From a virus, in the IMG/VR virus record IMGVR_UViG_3300049432_000201, positions 1 through 46,458 of that record: a stretch of DNA of 46,458 nt. One strand, given 5' to 3'. This document shows positions 24,954 to 32,090 of this stretch, piece by piece. Position 1 is the stretch's first letter. Every line of letters starts with the position of its first letter. Under the pieces are notes generated by a model that saw only the letters and a program-made list of their open reading frames with translations, was not told where the DNA came from and searched no databases. The translations under genes and the position numbers were made by a program.

Positions 24954-25594
24954 GCGACGTTCCGCACGTGTTGATCGAGGACGGCCTTAGCTTCCTGAAG
25001 CTGCTGGAAGTCGGCATCGCTGCCGCCGGCATCGGGGTGCAGTCGCTTCGCGGCTAGTCGGTAAGCGTGCTCGAAGAAGCCCCAGTCGCTCAGGATCCTC
25101 TGCTCTGATCCGTTGTCTTCGAAGCGTGCATGGAACGCGATGAACTCGGCGGCGAGCTCCGGCGTGAGCCCAGCAGGGACCGCGATGCCAGCGGGAAGTT
25201 CCTTCCACCCTGCGTACTGCTCACCGCGACGAGTGATGCCGTAGCGATCGACGGCCCGTAACGATCCGAGGCCGAGAGCGATCGACCGGATGTTGTGCTG
25301 CCAGAACTCGCAGACATCCGTCGCATAGATGAGGCGGCCATGTGGTGAGTCGAAGGACACCTCGACGCCCGGGTGATGTGGAACGAGAGCGTTCGATCGT
25401 GGAAGCCCATCGAGCCGGATGTCCTGTTCCCTGAGGAACGCTCCGATGATGACGTTGTCGGCGTCCAGGAACCACAGCTCTCGCTCGAGGAGATCGAGTG
25501 TGCTCTGCCATCCGGCTTTGAACGTGAGGCGCGAGCGACGTGGATCTGTGTCGCCGTGCGGCCACGCTGTTAGAGGTCGGAACCGAATGTTCAT
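24950..25594 (-). CDS. J-domain (DnaJ-like) protein
   Basis: A 214-aa protein. The C-terminal 55 residues form a J-domain with the essential HPD (KRLHPDAGGSDADFQQLQEAKAVLD), which would stimulate a host Hsp70. The N-terminal part (RPLTAWPHGDTDP, LDLLERELWFLDADNVIIGAFLREQDIRLDGLPR, ALGLGSLRAVDRYGI) is a domain shared with bacterial and phage J proteins. The start is preceded by GGGGGCCGGG and its ATGA overlaps the previous stop. It may help phage protein folding or remodel replication complexes. Confidence 0.82.
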   Translation of the reverse strand: MNIRFRPLTAWPHGDTDPRRSRLTFKAGWQSTLDLLERELWFLDADNVIIGAFLREQDIRLDGLPRSNALVPHHPGVEVSFDSPHGRLIYATDVCEFWQHNIRSIALGLGSLRAVDRYGITRRGEQYAGWKELPAGIAVPAGLTPELAAEFIAFHARFEDNGSEQRILSDWGFFEHAYRLAAKRLHPDAGGSDADFQQLQEAKAVLDQHVRNVA

Positions 25595-26031
25595 CCCGGC
25601 CCCCGATCACCAACGAGAGATTCCTTAGGAATCGCTGCAGACGGATCGAGCGCGACGAACACGGCCCACCGCTTGGGCGCACCGACGAGCCCGCTGCGTG
25701 ATGGATGTGGATCGTGAACGGGCTCGAGACCCCAACCGACGACCGTGTGGTCGTAGTCGCCGCGTGGGCTCTTCCCGCTCAGGAGTGTGTAGCCGGGCAG
25801 CGCGAACCCTTCTGGGTCGTAATCCCATTCGAGGAGGAACAGACCGCGTGCGTTAAGCCAGTCCTGCGTCGCCGGCCACCACTCTTCGAGCGACATCGCT
25901 CCGAAGTGAGGGACCTCTTCGGCGGGGAGCTCCAACACGGATGCGATCGACGCACGCCAACAGTCACCTACCGCCGGGGTCCCGTCCGACAATCCGCCGG
26001 GACCAACGATCAACTGGTCGACGGGCTTCAC
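25591..26031 (-). CDS. Cysteine protease-like (papain/C39-type) protein
   Basis: A 146-aa protein of a family common in phages. GDCWRASIASVLELPAEEVPHF holds the likely catalytic Cys (residue 24), GDYDHTVVGWG a likely catalytic His, and VHDPHPSRSG the further conserved HDPH block, together the layout of a papain-like fold. Activity is not proven for this family. The end IPKESLVGDRGPG is the translation of a palindrome plus the start-associated element of the next gene. Confidence 0.68.
   Translation of the reverse strand: MKPVDQLIVGPGGLSDGTPAVGDCWRASIASVLELPAEEVPHFGAMSLEEWWPATQDWLNARGLFLLEWDYDPEGFALPGYTLLSGKSPRGDYDHTVVGWGLEPVHDPHPSRSGLVGAPKRWAVFVALDPSAAIPKESLVGDRGPG
25619..25633. repeat. 15-bp palindrome, copy 8
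   Basis: GATTCCTTAGGAATC, perfect arms, 24 bases before the J-domain start codon in the leftward sense. Confidence 0.8.
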
Positions 26032-26489
26032 GACGTCAACCTCAGCTGCTTCGAGTTCGTCACGAAGTGATCGAGATCCTGTGACCAGAGACCGTGCCGG
26101 TAGACGATCTCGGCGAACTCTTCTACGTCATGCGGGCGGATCGATAGCTCCCATTCGCCCGTGTCGTCATCGATCTCCCGGAAGCAGTGACAGAGTTCGT
26201 GATCGACGAGAGCGACCTGTTGAGGCCGGGGGAGCGCGTCCCACACGTCCTGGGCTATCTCGATGACGAAGAAGGGGAGACCACCGAAGGCCGGCGGCTT
26301 CGTTGCGAGGAACGCATTCAGGCCCGTGACCTTGCGTGCCTTGCCGGCGACGATCTTTCCGTTGCTCGTGAGCCGCTTCGATCGGAACACGTACTCGATC
26401 CGGGCCCCCTCAAGGTGAGGGTGATGCTGTGGGATGAGGCCCTGTGCGATCTCTTTGACGACGGGCGCGTCCGTATAGGTGACGCTCAT
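26028..26489 (-). CDS. Putative phage metallopeptidase (HELCH)
   Basis: A 153-aa protein of the phage metallopeptidase type. HELCH at 97-101 sits in the helix QQVALVDHELCHCF after a strand FFVIEIAQDVWDAL, and EWELSIRPHDVEEFAEIVYRHGLW supplies a downstream Pro-His-Asp-x-x-Glu block with a possible third ligand. This is the second HExxH protein in the block. ATGA coupling on both sides. Confidence 0.75.
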   Translation of the reverse strand: MSVTYTDAPVVKEIAQGLIPQHHPHLEGARIEYVFRSKRLTSNGKIVAGKARKVTGLNAFLATKPPAFGGLPFFVIEIAQDVWDALPRPQQVALVDHELCHCFREIDDDTGEWELSIRPHDVEEFAEIVYRHGLWSQDLDHFVTNSKQLRLTS

Positions 26490-26590
26490 CGGCCCGGCCC
26501 CCGATCGTCACGGAGGGCTTCGTTGCACCGATAGAGGGTCCGGATCACGGAACTCGGCATTAAGGCGAGCTGCATCGCGAGCTTGTTCAT
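26486..26590 (-). CDS. 34-residue microprotein between two coupled genes
   Basis: ATG 26590 to TGA 26486, 34 aa, beginning MNKLAMQLALMP and ending DDRGPGR. ATGA overlaps with both neighbours and the GGGGGCCGGG element in front of its ATG make translation very likely. It contains a TTA codon. The first 25 residues may be an amphipathic helix. Function unknown. It is easily missed because of length. Confidence 0.62.
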   Translation of the reverse strand: MNKLAMQLALMPSSVIRTLYRCNEALRDDRGPGR

Positions 26591-26943
26591 CCCGGCCCCC
26601 GACCCCTCAGGTAGTGAATCGGCGTCTTGGTTTGTTCGGCGACGTGTTCGACGAGAGCCTCTGCAGCCTCGTGAAACTCGAGGATGTCGTCATGGGAGAT
26701 CGGTGGCCCCTCTTTCGGCTCGAGAGCCTCGGCAGGGACGTGAACGACGGTGGGCATGACGCCGCCGTAGACGAGGAGCCGAACGATCACGTCATCTGCG
26801 TGTTGACGATTGAATCCCTTGCACCGGGGACACGAGAACGCAAAGTTGTTGGCATCCCTGCTCGCGGTGAGCTGCAGGACGATCTCCCCGGGCGCGAGTC
26901 CGACGTCACCGCAGGTCTCGCACGTCGCCACGATCGTCGTCAT
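26587..26943 (-). CDS. Zinc-ribbon protein
   Basis: A 118-aa protein with an N-terminal zinc ribbon: CETCGDVGL and CPRCKGF at about residues 8 and 38, the two CxxC pairs of a C4 site. The rest is helical with no known domain. The end YLRGRGPG reads the start-associated element of the microprotein. ATGA overlaps at both ends. Confidence 0.65.
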   Translation of the reverse strand: MTTIVATCETCGDVGLAPGEIVLQLTASRDANNFAFSCPRCKGFNRQHADDVIVRLLVYGGVMPTVVHVPAEALEPKEGPPISHDDILEFHEAAEALVEHVAEQTKTPIHYLRGRGPG

Positions 26944-27128
26944 GCCATCGCCTCGAACTGCGCTTGCGTGATCGCGTAGGACTTGACGAGGTGGTCATGG
27001 GGGAGACGGACCCTGCAGTCGCGGTCCCAGTCGGTGGTTCGATGGTAGGGGTAGTCGGATCCCGGCTTCGGGTCGACCTTCTGGGCCCGGCCCTCTTTGT
27101 CGGGGATCATCTTCTTGCGATCACTCAC
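26940..27128 (-). CDS. Hypothetical protein
   Basis: A 62-aa polar protein (KMIPDKEGRAQKVDPKPGSDYPYHRTTDWDRDCRVRLPHDHL) of unknown family. Held in the operon by an ATGA overlap downstream and an 8-base overlap with the HNH gene. Confidence 0.6.
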   Translation of the reverse strand: MSDRKKMIPDKEGRAQKVDPKPGSDYPYHRTTDWDRDCRVRLPHDHLVKSYAITQAQFEAMA

Positions 27129-27591
27129 CGCAACCCACCGCCGTTTGGTCAGCCCGGGTGAACGGCCGCGCGCGACAGACGGGGCAGATGCCGTCTCGCA
27201 GGCTCTTTCGATTCGTTACGGGTTGGCCACACTCCGAACACGTGCCAGCTCGCCGCGACCGTCCGAATCCCCCGTGCTGCTTCGCTGTGACCTGGGAGTG
27301 ATGCGAATGGCAGAGTGCCTCGAGGTTGTCGTCGGAGTTGTCGCCGTGGGGCCCGGCGCCGTCTTTGTGGTTGACGTCGGTGGCGAGCTCACTGCAGTCG
27401 GGGTGCTCGCAGATCGGTTCCTTCTCGAGGTACTCGCGCCGGCGCTTCTCCCAGACGCGGTCGTAGCCGCGCTTGGCGGCGGATCCCCGGGTTCTTTCAG
27501 CCTCGCGGCGGCACGACCGGCACCGGCCCGACTCGGTCTTGTTCCTGCACGCTGGGAAGTTGGTGCAGTAGGAGAGTGGTCTCTGCGGCAT
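27121..27591 (-). CDS. HNH endonuclease
   Basis: A 156-aa HNH nuclease. N-terminal zinc-ribbon cysteines (CTNFPACRN, CRSCRREAERT), then the HNH core: ICEHPDCSELATDVNHKDGAGPHGDNSDDNLEALCHSHHSQVTAKQHGG, with the DVNH and N.. LCHSHH residues. A second CxxC ribbon (CSECG, CPVCRARP) lies at the C-terminus. HNH proteins near terminase often assist packaging of cos-type genomes. It is the first gene of the leftward block after the divergent promoter region. Confidence 0.88.
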   Translation of the reverse strand: MPQRPLSYCTNFPACRNKTESGRCRSCRREAERTRGSAAKRGYDRVWEKRRREYLEKEPICEHPDCSELATDVNHKDGAGPHGDNSDDNLEALCHSHHSQVTAKQHGGFGRSRRAGTCSECGQPVTNRKSLRDGICPVCRARPFTRADQTAVGCGE

Positions 27592-27732
27592 CGCGCTGCA
27601 CGAACCTTTCGCCTCTACGTTCGAAGGTGGCCCGCGCAGTGAGCCGTGCGTGCATCTTAGCGACGTGTCGTTCGTAACGACGTGATTTCAGCTCTCTAGG
27701 TTCGTTTTAACCCTTCTAAGTACGATTGGGGG
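27592..27732. promoter_or_regulatory. Divergent intergenic region between HNH and TcmP genes
   Basis: A 141-base gap between diverging genes, so it must hold promoters for both sides. The leftward side has a possible -10 TAAGAT at 27654-27659. The rightward gene has GGGG just before its ATG. A 15-bp dyad lies at 27667. I see no gene. Confidence 0.5.
27667..27681. promoter_or_regulatory. Candidate operator GTCGTTCGTAACGAC
   Basis: A perfect 6-3-6 dyad between the divergent HNH and TcmP genes. The geometry equals the dispersed palindromes but the arms differ, so a different regulator is implied. Confidence 0.5.
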
Positions 27733-28644
27733 ATGCCCCGGAAAGAGGTTCGGCCGCCACCTCCACCTCCCGACGATGACCTTCCTGTACGCACGTCCGG
27801 CGCGGGACCGTGGACTCTCGAGAAACTGGAGATCGTGTGGCGCTACCTGCTCGCCTTCGCGAACGCGTGTCAACGCGCGCCAGCGTTTCACTTCGTCGAC
27901 GGGTTCTCCAGCCTCGGCGTGAACCTGATCGGAAGTAAGAGGGTCTCCGGGTCGCCGTTGCTCGCCCTCGAAGCCGAGCCGGTCTTTTCATCCTGTCTGC
28001 TCATGGATCTCGACGAGGAAACGGTTGATGTCCTGCGCCAACGCACCGCCAAGTACGGGGATCGCGCGAAGGTGAGGCAAGGGGACTGCAACGTCGATCT
28101 CGTGCCCGCAATGGGGGAAGTCCTCGGCGCGTGGGACCCGGGACTCGTGCTGCTCGATCCTGAAGGGACCGAACTCGCGTGGTCAACGGTCGAAGCAGTC
28201 GCTCGATTCAAGACGAAGAAGACCAAGCTGGAGCAACTGATTCTTCTGGCAACCCACACAGGCTTCCTGCGGATGCTCGCGAAGGACGGCACTGTCCAGG
28301 ATTGGGCAGCCGAAAAGATGACGCACATGTACGGCAACGAGAAGTGGCGTGACATCCATCAGGCTCGAGCCCTTGGCCGCATCTCAACCGACACGGCGAC
28401 CGGCGACTACGTTCGGCTCTATGGCAACGGTCTGCGGGAGCTCGGCTACACGTACGTCCTGGATCGAGAGATCCGTGATCGAGGCTTCGACGGCCGGCTC
28501 CGGTACTTCCTCATCTTCGCGAGCGAGCATGATCTTGGGTTCAAGATCATGAACCACATCTTTAATACCGTGACGAGCGGCGGGCCCGACCCTCAGATGT
28601 CGTTGTTTACGCCGGAACGGCGAAGTCGGATCGAGGGGGGATAG
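27733..28644 (+). CDS. tcmP: Three-Cys-motif partner protein TcmP
   Basis: A 303-aa protein of the TcmP family. Typical marks: [11 protein letters not shown] near residue 54 (a Rossmann-like, methyltransferase-type opening), [37 protein letters not shown], the [34 protein letters not shown] block, and a winged C-terminal region. The family is known to be encoded beside proteins with a three-cysteine motif, and here the convergent neighbour is one. It is one of very few rightward genes. Biochemical role unknown. AdoMet chemistry is an inference. Confidence 0.85.
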   Translation: MPRKEVRPPPPPPDDDLPVRTSGAGPWTLEKLEIVWRYLLAFANACQRAPAFHFVDGFSSLGVNLIGSKRVSGSPLLALEAEPVFSSCLLMDLDEETVDVLRQRTAKYGDRAKVRQGDCNVDLVPAMGEVLGAWDPGLVLLDPEGTELAWSTVEAVARFKTKKTKLEQLILLATHTGFLRMLAKDGTVQDWAAEKMTHMYGNEKWRDIHQARALGRISTDTATGDYVRLYGNGLRELGYTYVLDREIRDRGFDGRLRYFLIFASEHDLGFKIMNHIFNTVTSGGPDPQMSLFTPERRSRIEGG

Positions 28645-29467
28645 GAAATTCGCTGTACGTCTCCCCATCGAGGTCCCGGCCCCCGGCCTTCGGCGTTCGG
28701 CCACCCACCTGCTTGAAAAAGAAGGGAACGTCGGCCCTCCTGCATTGCTTCAGAAGAGACCTCGCCCAGTCGAGATCGAACGGGCGATGGTTGGGTCCGG
28801 ACTCACCTCCGACGATCACCCAGTGGATCCGGTTCGCGTCGCACATCGGACAAGCGTCGTAACCATGCTCGCACTCGATCGGAACGGGCGTATCGGACGC
28901 TCTCAGTTTGTCGAGATGCATCGTCAAGTCGACGGGTCCGAGTAGAGGCTCGCACGAAAGAAACCGCACCGCAGCTGGAGTCTCGGTCAGCGGCGGTATC
29001 CGCTTATCGGCCCACTCCTGATTCTCGACCGACGTCCCCAGCCAGATGTTCGGAGGAGGTTCCTCAAGCCCGAGTTCTTCGAGGATCGCCGGGACGATAC
29101 GGGCCATGTACGTCGGTCGCTTCGTCAGCACTTGGAATTGATGCGCTGATGCCTCGGTCATCACGCGATAGCACCGCAGCAGGAAATCGGCGGGCACCGA
29201 CGGGTGGAAGAGATCCGACATGCTATTGACGAAGACTCGGCGCGGTTTCTTCCACGTAAGAGGTTCCGTGATCTTGTCCCAGTGCAACGTAAGACCGAAG
29301 CCGGGGCCGTCGGGGCCGTCGTTCTGGTAGCGAGCGTTGCCCATCGCCTTCAGTCGCTTCGCCAACGTCGCTGCGTAACAGTTGTCGCAGCCGGGCGAGA
29401 CCTTTCGGCATCCGGTGGTCGGATTCCACGTTGCATCGGTCCACTCGATTGCGCTGCCCTGGCTCAT
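28607..29467 (-). CDS. Phage Gp37/Gp68 family (DUF5131) three-cysteine protein
   Basis: A 286-aa protein. The N-terminus carries the three-Cys motif C20-x6-C27-x2-C30 ([14 protein letters not shown]) that looks like an iron-sulfur site reminiscent of radical SAM proteins. Then [57 protein letters not shown] and [16 protein letters not shown], all diagnostic family blocks, and FFFKQVGG. It converges with TcmP and the two overlap by 38 bases at the 3' ends. Enzyme activity unknown. Confidence 0.88.
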   Translation of the reverse strand: MSQGSAIEWTDATWNPTTGCRKVSPGCDNCYAATLAKRLKAMGNARYQNDGPDGPGFGLTLHWDKITEPLTWKKPRRVFVNSMSDLFHPSVPADFLLRCYRVMTEASAHQFQVLTKRPTYMARIVPAILEELGLEEPPPNIWLGTSVENQEWADKRIPPLTETPAAVRFLSCEPLLGPVDLTMHLDKLRASDTPVPIECEHGYDACPMCDANRIHWVIVGGESGPNHRPFDLDWARSLLKQCRRADVPFFFKQVGGRTPKAGGRDLDGETYSEFPIPPRSDFAVPA

Positions 29468-29510
29468 CTCTCAAGCACCGTATTGAGAGGGTGCGACAAT
29501 TTTGGCGCCC

Positions 29511-29684
29511 TCACTCGCGTCCCTTGGGTTCGCCCATGATCGGGATGTCTCCACTCCCAACGCGAGTCACGGCCCCCTTACAAACCGGGCACGTTTCGTC
29601 AGCCGCGGTGTTGCCGGGTGGCATCACGGTCGCCTGCAGCTGGATCCGCTTGCACGACTCGCATCTATAGACCTCAACCCTCAT
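29511..29684 (-). CDS. Small zinc-finger protein
   Basis: A 57-aa protein, MRVEVYRCESCKRIQ at the start and ETCPVCKGAVTRV in the middle. The two CxxC pairs make a C4 zinc ribbon. The ATG overlaps the stop of the gene upstream (ATGA). It is just below common length cutoffs. Function unknown. Confidence 0.65.
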   Translation of the reverse strand: MRVEVYRCESCKRIQLQATVMPPGNTAADETCPVCKGAVTRVGSGDIPIMGEPKGRE

Positions 29685-30091
29685 TGCCCCGTCCCTTCGT
29701 GTCGGCCCCTTGCCTTCAGAAACTCGACGATCTTCAGATACGCACAGTCGGACTTGTGATCGAACCGATCCGGCCAGTGAAACTCGCCTCCACAGTAAAA
29801 GCAGATGTGTTCAGTGTCGTCTACGTGTGGATCGCCCGTGATGCAGTTGGCATATTCATCGCCGCTAACGAGGTCCTCGAGAAGAGCTATCGCTTCCACG
29901 ACCACGGGATCCTTCCGAGGTTGCGTCCTCATCATGCGGTCACGCTCTCGCTTCATCGCCTCCCGTAAGGCGTGGGTGACCCGTTTGGTGGCCGACGGGA
30001 TGTTGTCGACGTCGATTGGCCCATGCGCGTTGATGGTCGCTTTCAGGGCCCCCGAGACCTCCCTCACGAACTGGCTTCCAGGATGGGTCAC
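29681..30091 (-). CDS. Zinc-finger protein of unknown function
   Basis: A 136-aa protein. The start is GTG 30091, overlapping the previous TGA. A 379-residue frame reads on through two neighbours and is rejected. The first 90 residues are helical and basic (ATKRVTHALREAMKRERDRMM). The C-terminus has HICFYCGGEFHW and DHKSDCAYL, a CxxC plus HxxxxC finger. Function unknown. Confidence 0.65.
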   Translation of the reverse strand: MTHPGSQFVREVSGALKATINAHGPIDVDNIPSATKRVTHALREAMKRERDRMMRTQPRKDPVVVEAIALLEDLVSGDEYANCITGDPHVDDTEHICFYCGGEFHWPDRFDHKSDCAYLKIVEFLKARGRHEGTGQ

Positions 30092-30306
30092 GGCTTCCCT
30101 TTCTTGAGCCGGCGTTGCTCCCGGAGGAAAGGTGCGATCGCTTTGCCCGTCCACACGGGGCCCATCGCCAGGACTTCGGTGGGTTCCGGGAGTTTGCCGC
30201 GGCGATACCACTGCGCGACGGTCTGACGGCGCTCGTCGAGCTCGTCGGCGATCTCCGAGATCCCGTAGAACTTCACGGCCCCCATTAGAACCTCGGTAGC
30301 GGTCAT
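30088..30306 (-). CDS. Excisionase/AlpA-type HTH protein
   Basis: A 72-aa protein with a winged-helix HTH typical of MerR/AlpA/Xis proteins: YGISEIADELDERRQTVAQWYRRGKLPEPTEVLAMGPVWTGKAI. Such proteins serve as recombination directionality factors or small transcription factors. No other Xis candidate is evident, so it may direct excision, although it lies far from int. GTGA and ATGA couplings on both sides. Confidence 0.7.
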   Translation of the reverse strand: MTATEVLMGAVKFYGISEIADELDERRQTVAQWYRRGKLPEPTEVLAMGPVWTGKAIAPFLREQRRLKKGKP

Positions 30307-30938
30307 GACGCCATGCTTTCGACATCCGGTTCATCGTCCTCGAAGAGGCCCCAGAGCGGCTCGACCACTCGGTAACCGAGTTCACGCAGGTGCGCCCCGA
30401 ACAGATCAGGTCCGAGACCAGCACGGACGTAGGTTCTGCGCTCGGTCGAGCCACAGCGCTTCCATTCTCCGTCATCGTCTTGCTCGCAAAGGGCGAGACC
30501 GTCGCGTTCCCAATCCTCCCAACGATCAATGAGGGGGTGGCCAACGAGACGCTCACGCGTCTCCCAGCTCCAGTCCTGGTACGCGTTGCGGAGCTGATGC
30601 CGCATCCGTTCAGCCAGATGTTCAGCCCCGTGCTCCTCGCAGAAGTTGCAACCGATGTTGACCGTCGCCTTCTTCCGGCACAGGACCTCGGTCGGAGGAG
30701 AGCCCGACCAGCGGAGAACCGCCCATTGCTCCTCGGTCGGCCTTCTTCCGTAACCGATGATCGCCATGCAGCGAGCGCCTTGAGGAGCGGCCGTGATCGT
30801 GTCCATTTCGGCGATCGCATCTCGACGTTCCTGTTCCAGCTGCGGTCGCGGTCCTGGGTGGAGGCGCCTGTTGTACGGGCTCACCGGCCATGCCGATCTC
30901 GGGAGCATCGTGAGATCGGTCTTGTTTTCCGCTTTCAC
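30303..30938 (-). CDS. Hypothetical protein
   Basis: A 211-aa protein. It has a Cys/His set (CNFCEEHGAEH near residue 97) that may bind metal, and an otherwise helical, tryptophan-rich middle (WSWETRERLVGHPLIDRWEDWERDG). The C-terminus includes LGPDLFGAHLRELGYRVVEP. No family recognised. ATGA overlaps. Confidence 0.6.
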   Translation of the reverse strand: MKAENKTDLTMLPRSAWPVSPYNRRLHPGPRPQLEQERRDAIAEMDTITAAPQGARCMAIIGYGRRPTEEQWAVLRWSGSPPTEVLCRKKATVNIGCNFCEEHGAEHLAERMRHQLRNAYQDWSWETRERLVGHPLIDRWEDWERDGLALCEQDDDGEWKRCGSTERRTYVRAGLGPDLFGAHLRELGYRVVEPLWGLFEDDEPDVESMAS

Positions 30939-31174
30939 CGAGCACCCCCAGACCCACCAGGGCGCTCGATAGCGTCACGACTTGCCTTCTCCCGGGCCTC
31001 GTAGATTTCGGGGAACCGTTCGCGGTGCAGCACCGGGCCGATGAATCCGTGGCCGTCCTGACGGCGCTCGTGCATGTAGGCGTGACCCGCCTTGCCGCCG
31101 TTCCCCCACACGACCTTGCCGCACGAGCAGTAGTGGGCGTGCTTAGCGTGGGCTCGAGCTCGCTGGTTACTCAC
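30935..31174 (-). CDS. Small zinc-finger-like protein
   Basis: A 79-aa protein starting at GTG 31174. CSCGKVVWGNGGKAGHAYMHERR combines CxC and H.. H spacing like a C2H2 finger found in many actinophage microproteins. Basic and helical afterwards. Unknown function. Confidence 0.62.
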   Translation of the reverse strand: MSNQRARAHAKHAHYCSCGKVVWGNGGKAGHAYMHERRQDGHGFIGPVLHRERFPEIYEAREKASRDAIERPGGSGGAR

Positions 31175-31314
31175 GATGCCACCGACCTATGTACCGCCGC
31201 CTGGATTTCATTGACGACGGATGCTCGAGCGATCGTCTTGTCGAGGTTGTATTCCTCGATGCCATCGACGACCTCGATGACCTCGCCGTCGTCTGTGATG
31301 AGCGCTAACTTCAC
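31171..31314 (-). CDS. 47-residue microprotein
   Basis: GTG 31314 to TGA 31171 (KLALITDDGEVIEVVDGIEEY at the start). GTGA overlaps both neighbours. The acidic first half looks like a short beta hairpin, the rest a helix (KTIARASVVNEIQAAVHRS). Its length is below usual cutoffs, but the coupling at both ends supports it. Confidence 0.58.
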   Translation of the reverse strand: MKLALITDDGEVIEVVDGIEEYNLDKTIARASVVNEIQAAVHRSVAS

Positions 31315-31727
31315 GAGACCACCTCGATCTCATCCCAGACGGCGACGGCGCAGGTCACGCAGTACGACGATCCGTGGGAGAAGGGCTCAGCCTCGGCGAG
31401 ATACTCGATGTAGGTGTCGCCTGGCTGAATGTCGACGAGGCAGTCGGAGCGGTAGTTCGGGTTGCGAACCGGGTGAACGTGCGCCGCTTCGGTGCCCGGA
31501 CTGAGAAGGAGATACTCGGCGGTGACCTCGGCGGCGTGACGAGTGGGCTTGTAGATCGGTGCGGCCGGGACGCCGTCGTGGTACGTGATGACCTCGAAGC
31601 GGCGGAACTCGTTCGCACAGATGCAGCGCCACTGCTTACGGGCCTTGCGAACGACCAGCGTCGTGTCGGAACTGACGAGAGTGGGAACCGAGGCTTGCGC
31701 CCCGGCCCCCGTGACGGTCTGCGTCAT
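31311..31727 (-). CDS. Hypothetical protein, possible metal-binding fold
   Basis: A 138-aa protein. It has CICANEFRRFEVITYHDG near residue 35 and SSYCVTCAVAVWDEIEVV at the end, so two Cys pairs could meet in a zinc site around a beta-rich core. Similar proteins are common in actinophages but unnamed. GTGA coupling. Confidence 0.62.
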   Translation of the reverse strand: MTQTVTGAGAQASVPTLVSSDTTLVVRKARKQWRCICANEFRRFEVITYHDGVPAAPIYKPTRHAAEVTAEYLLLSPGTEAAHVHPVRNPNYRSDCLVDIQPGDTYIEYLAEAEPFSHGSSYCVTCAVAVWDEIEVVS

Positions 31728-31918
31728 CGCGCCACCGCCAGGTAGTCATCAGCCTGCTCTGTGAGCGTGCCGACGAACTCCGATGCTTCCTTGTACCCGT
31801 CTGTTTCGAGACGGTCGCGCAGACCCGCGAGGGTCGATGCGAGCAGAACGATGACGAGGTCGCCAAGGTTCGGCTCGCGTGGGGTTTCTTGTCCCACTTC
31901 ACCACTCCCTTCATCCAT
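31724..31918 (-). CDS. Small hypothetical protein downstream of the tRNA
   Basis: A 64-aa protein, MDEGSGEVGQETPREP then a hydrophobic helix NLGDLVIVLLASTLAGLRDRL and a second helix. A 118-residue frame extends to 32080 but that would translate straight through the tRNA gene, so I place the start at ATG 31918. GTG seven codons later, with GGGAG before it, is an alternative. Function unknown. Confidence 0.55.
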   Translation of the reverse strand: MDEGSGEVGQETPREPNLGDLVIVLLASTLAGLRDRLETDGYKEASEFVGTLTEQADDYLAVAR

Positions 31919-31931
31919 GCCCCCGAAGGGG

Positions 31932-32015
31932 CGGAGGGTGAGGGACTCGAACCCCTGCCTTTCGGCATCAGACCTTTTTAAGAGGCCTTGCAGCACCCGC
32001 TGCTTGTCACCCTCC
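31932..32015 (-). tRNA. tRNA-Leu(UAA)-like gene with unusual D-arm
   Basis: Acceptor stem GGAGGGT pairs perfectly with ACCCTCC. The anticodon stem GGCCT/AGGTC closes a seven-base loop CTTAAAA with anticodon TAA. A long variable arm contains GCC-GAAA-GGC, a class II feature of leucine tRNAs. The T-arm loop is TTCGAGT with a partly paired stem. The D region is atypical: GCAGC-GGGT-GCTGC makes a tight hairpin without a normal D-loop, and position 8 is G. CCA is not encoded and the discriminator base is G. A near-consensus promoter lies just upstream. Confidence 0.72.
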
Positions 32016-32035
32016 ATGCCTTCGAACATAGACAG

Positions 32036-32064
32036 AGTGTAATCTTTGATTACCTCAATGTCAA
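32036..32064 (-). promoter_or_regulatory. Sigma70-type promoter for the tRNA
   Basis: TTGACA (32064-32059), 17-base spacer, TACACT (32041-32036). Predicted transcription start lies about 14 bases before the tRNA 5' end. It is the best promoter match in the window and would also serve the leftward genes from 31918 on. Confidence 0.8.
32039..32053. promoter_or_regulatory. Operator-like dyad GTAATCTTTGATTAC over the tRNA promoter
   Basis: A perfect 6-3-6 palindrome covering the -10 and spacer. A further half-site (GATTAC, 32069-32074) lies just upstream of the -35. The layout suggests repression of the tRNA promoter. Confidence 0.6.
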
Positions 32065-32090
32065 CAGAGATTACAAACATTCTCGGGTTT

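Noticed and set aside
31919-32080. N-terminal extension of the small protein at 31724
   Set aside because: It would translate through the tRNA gene (typical RQGFESL peptide) and lies across the promoter.
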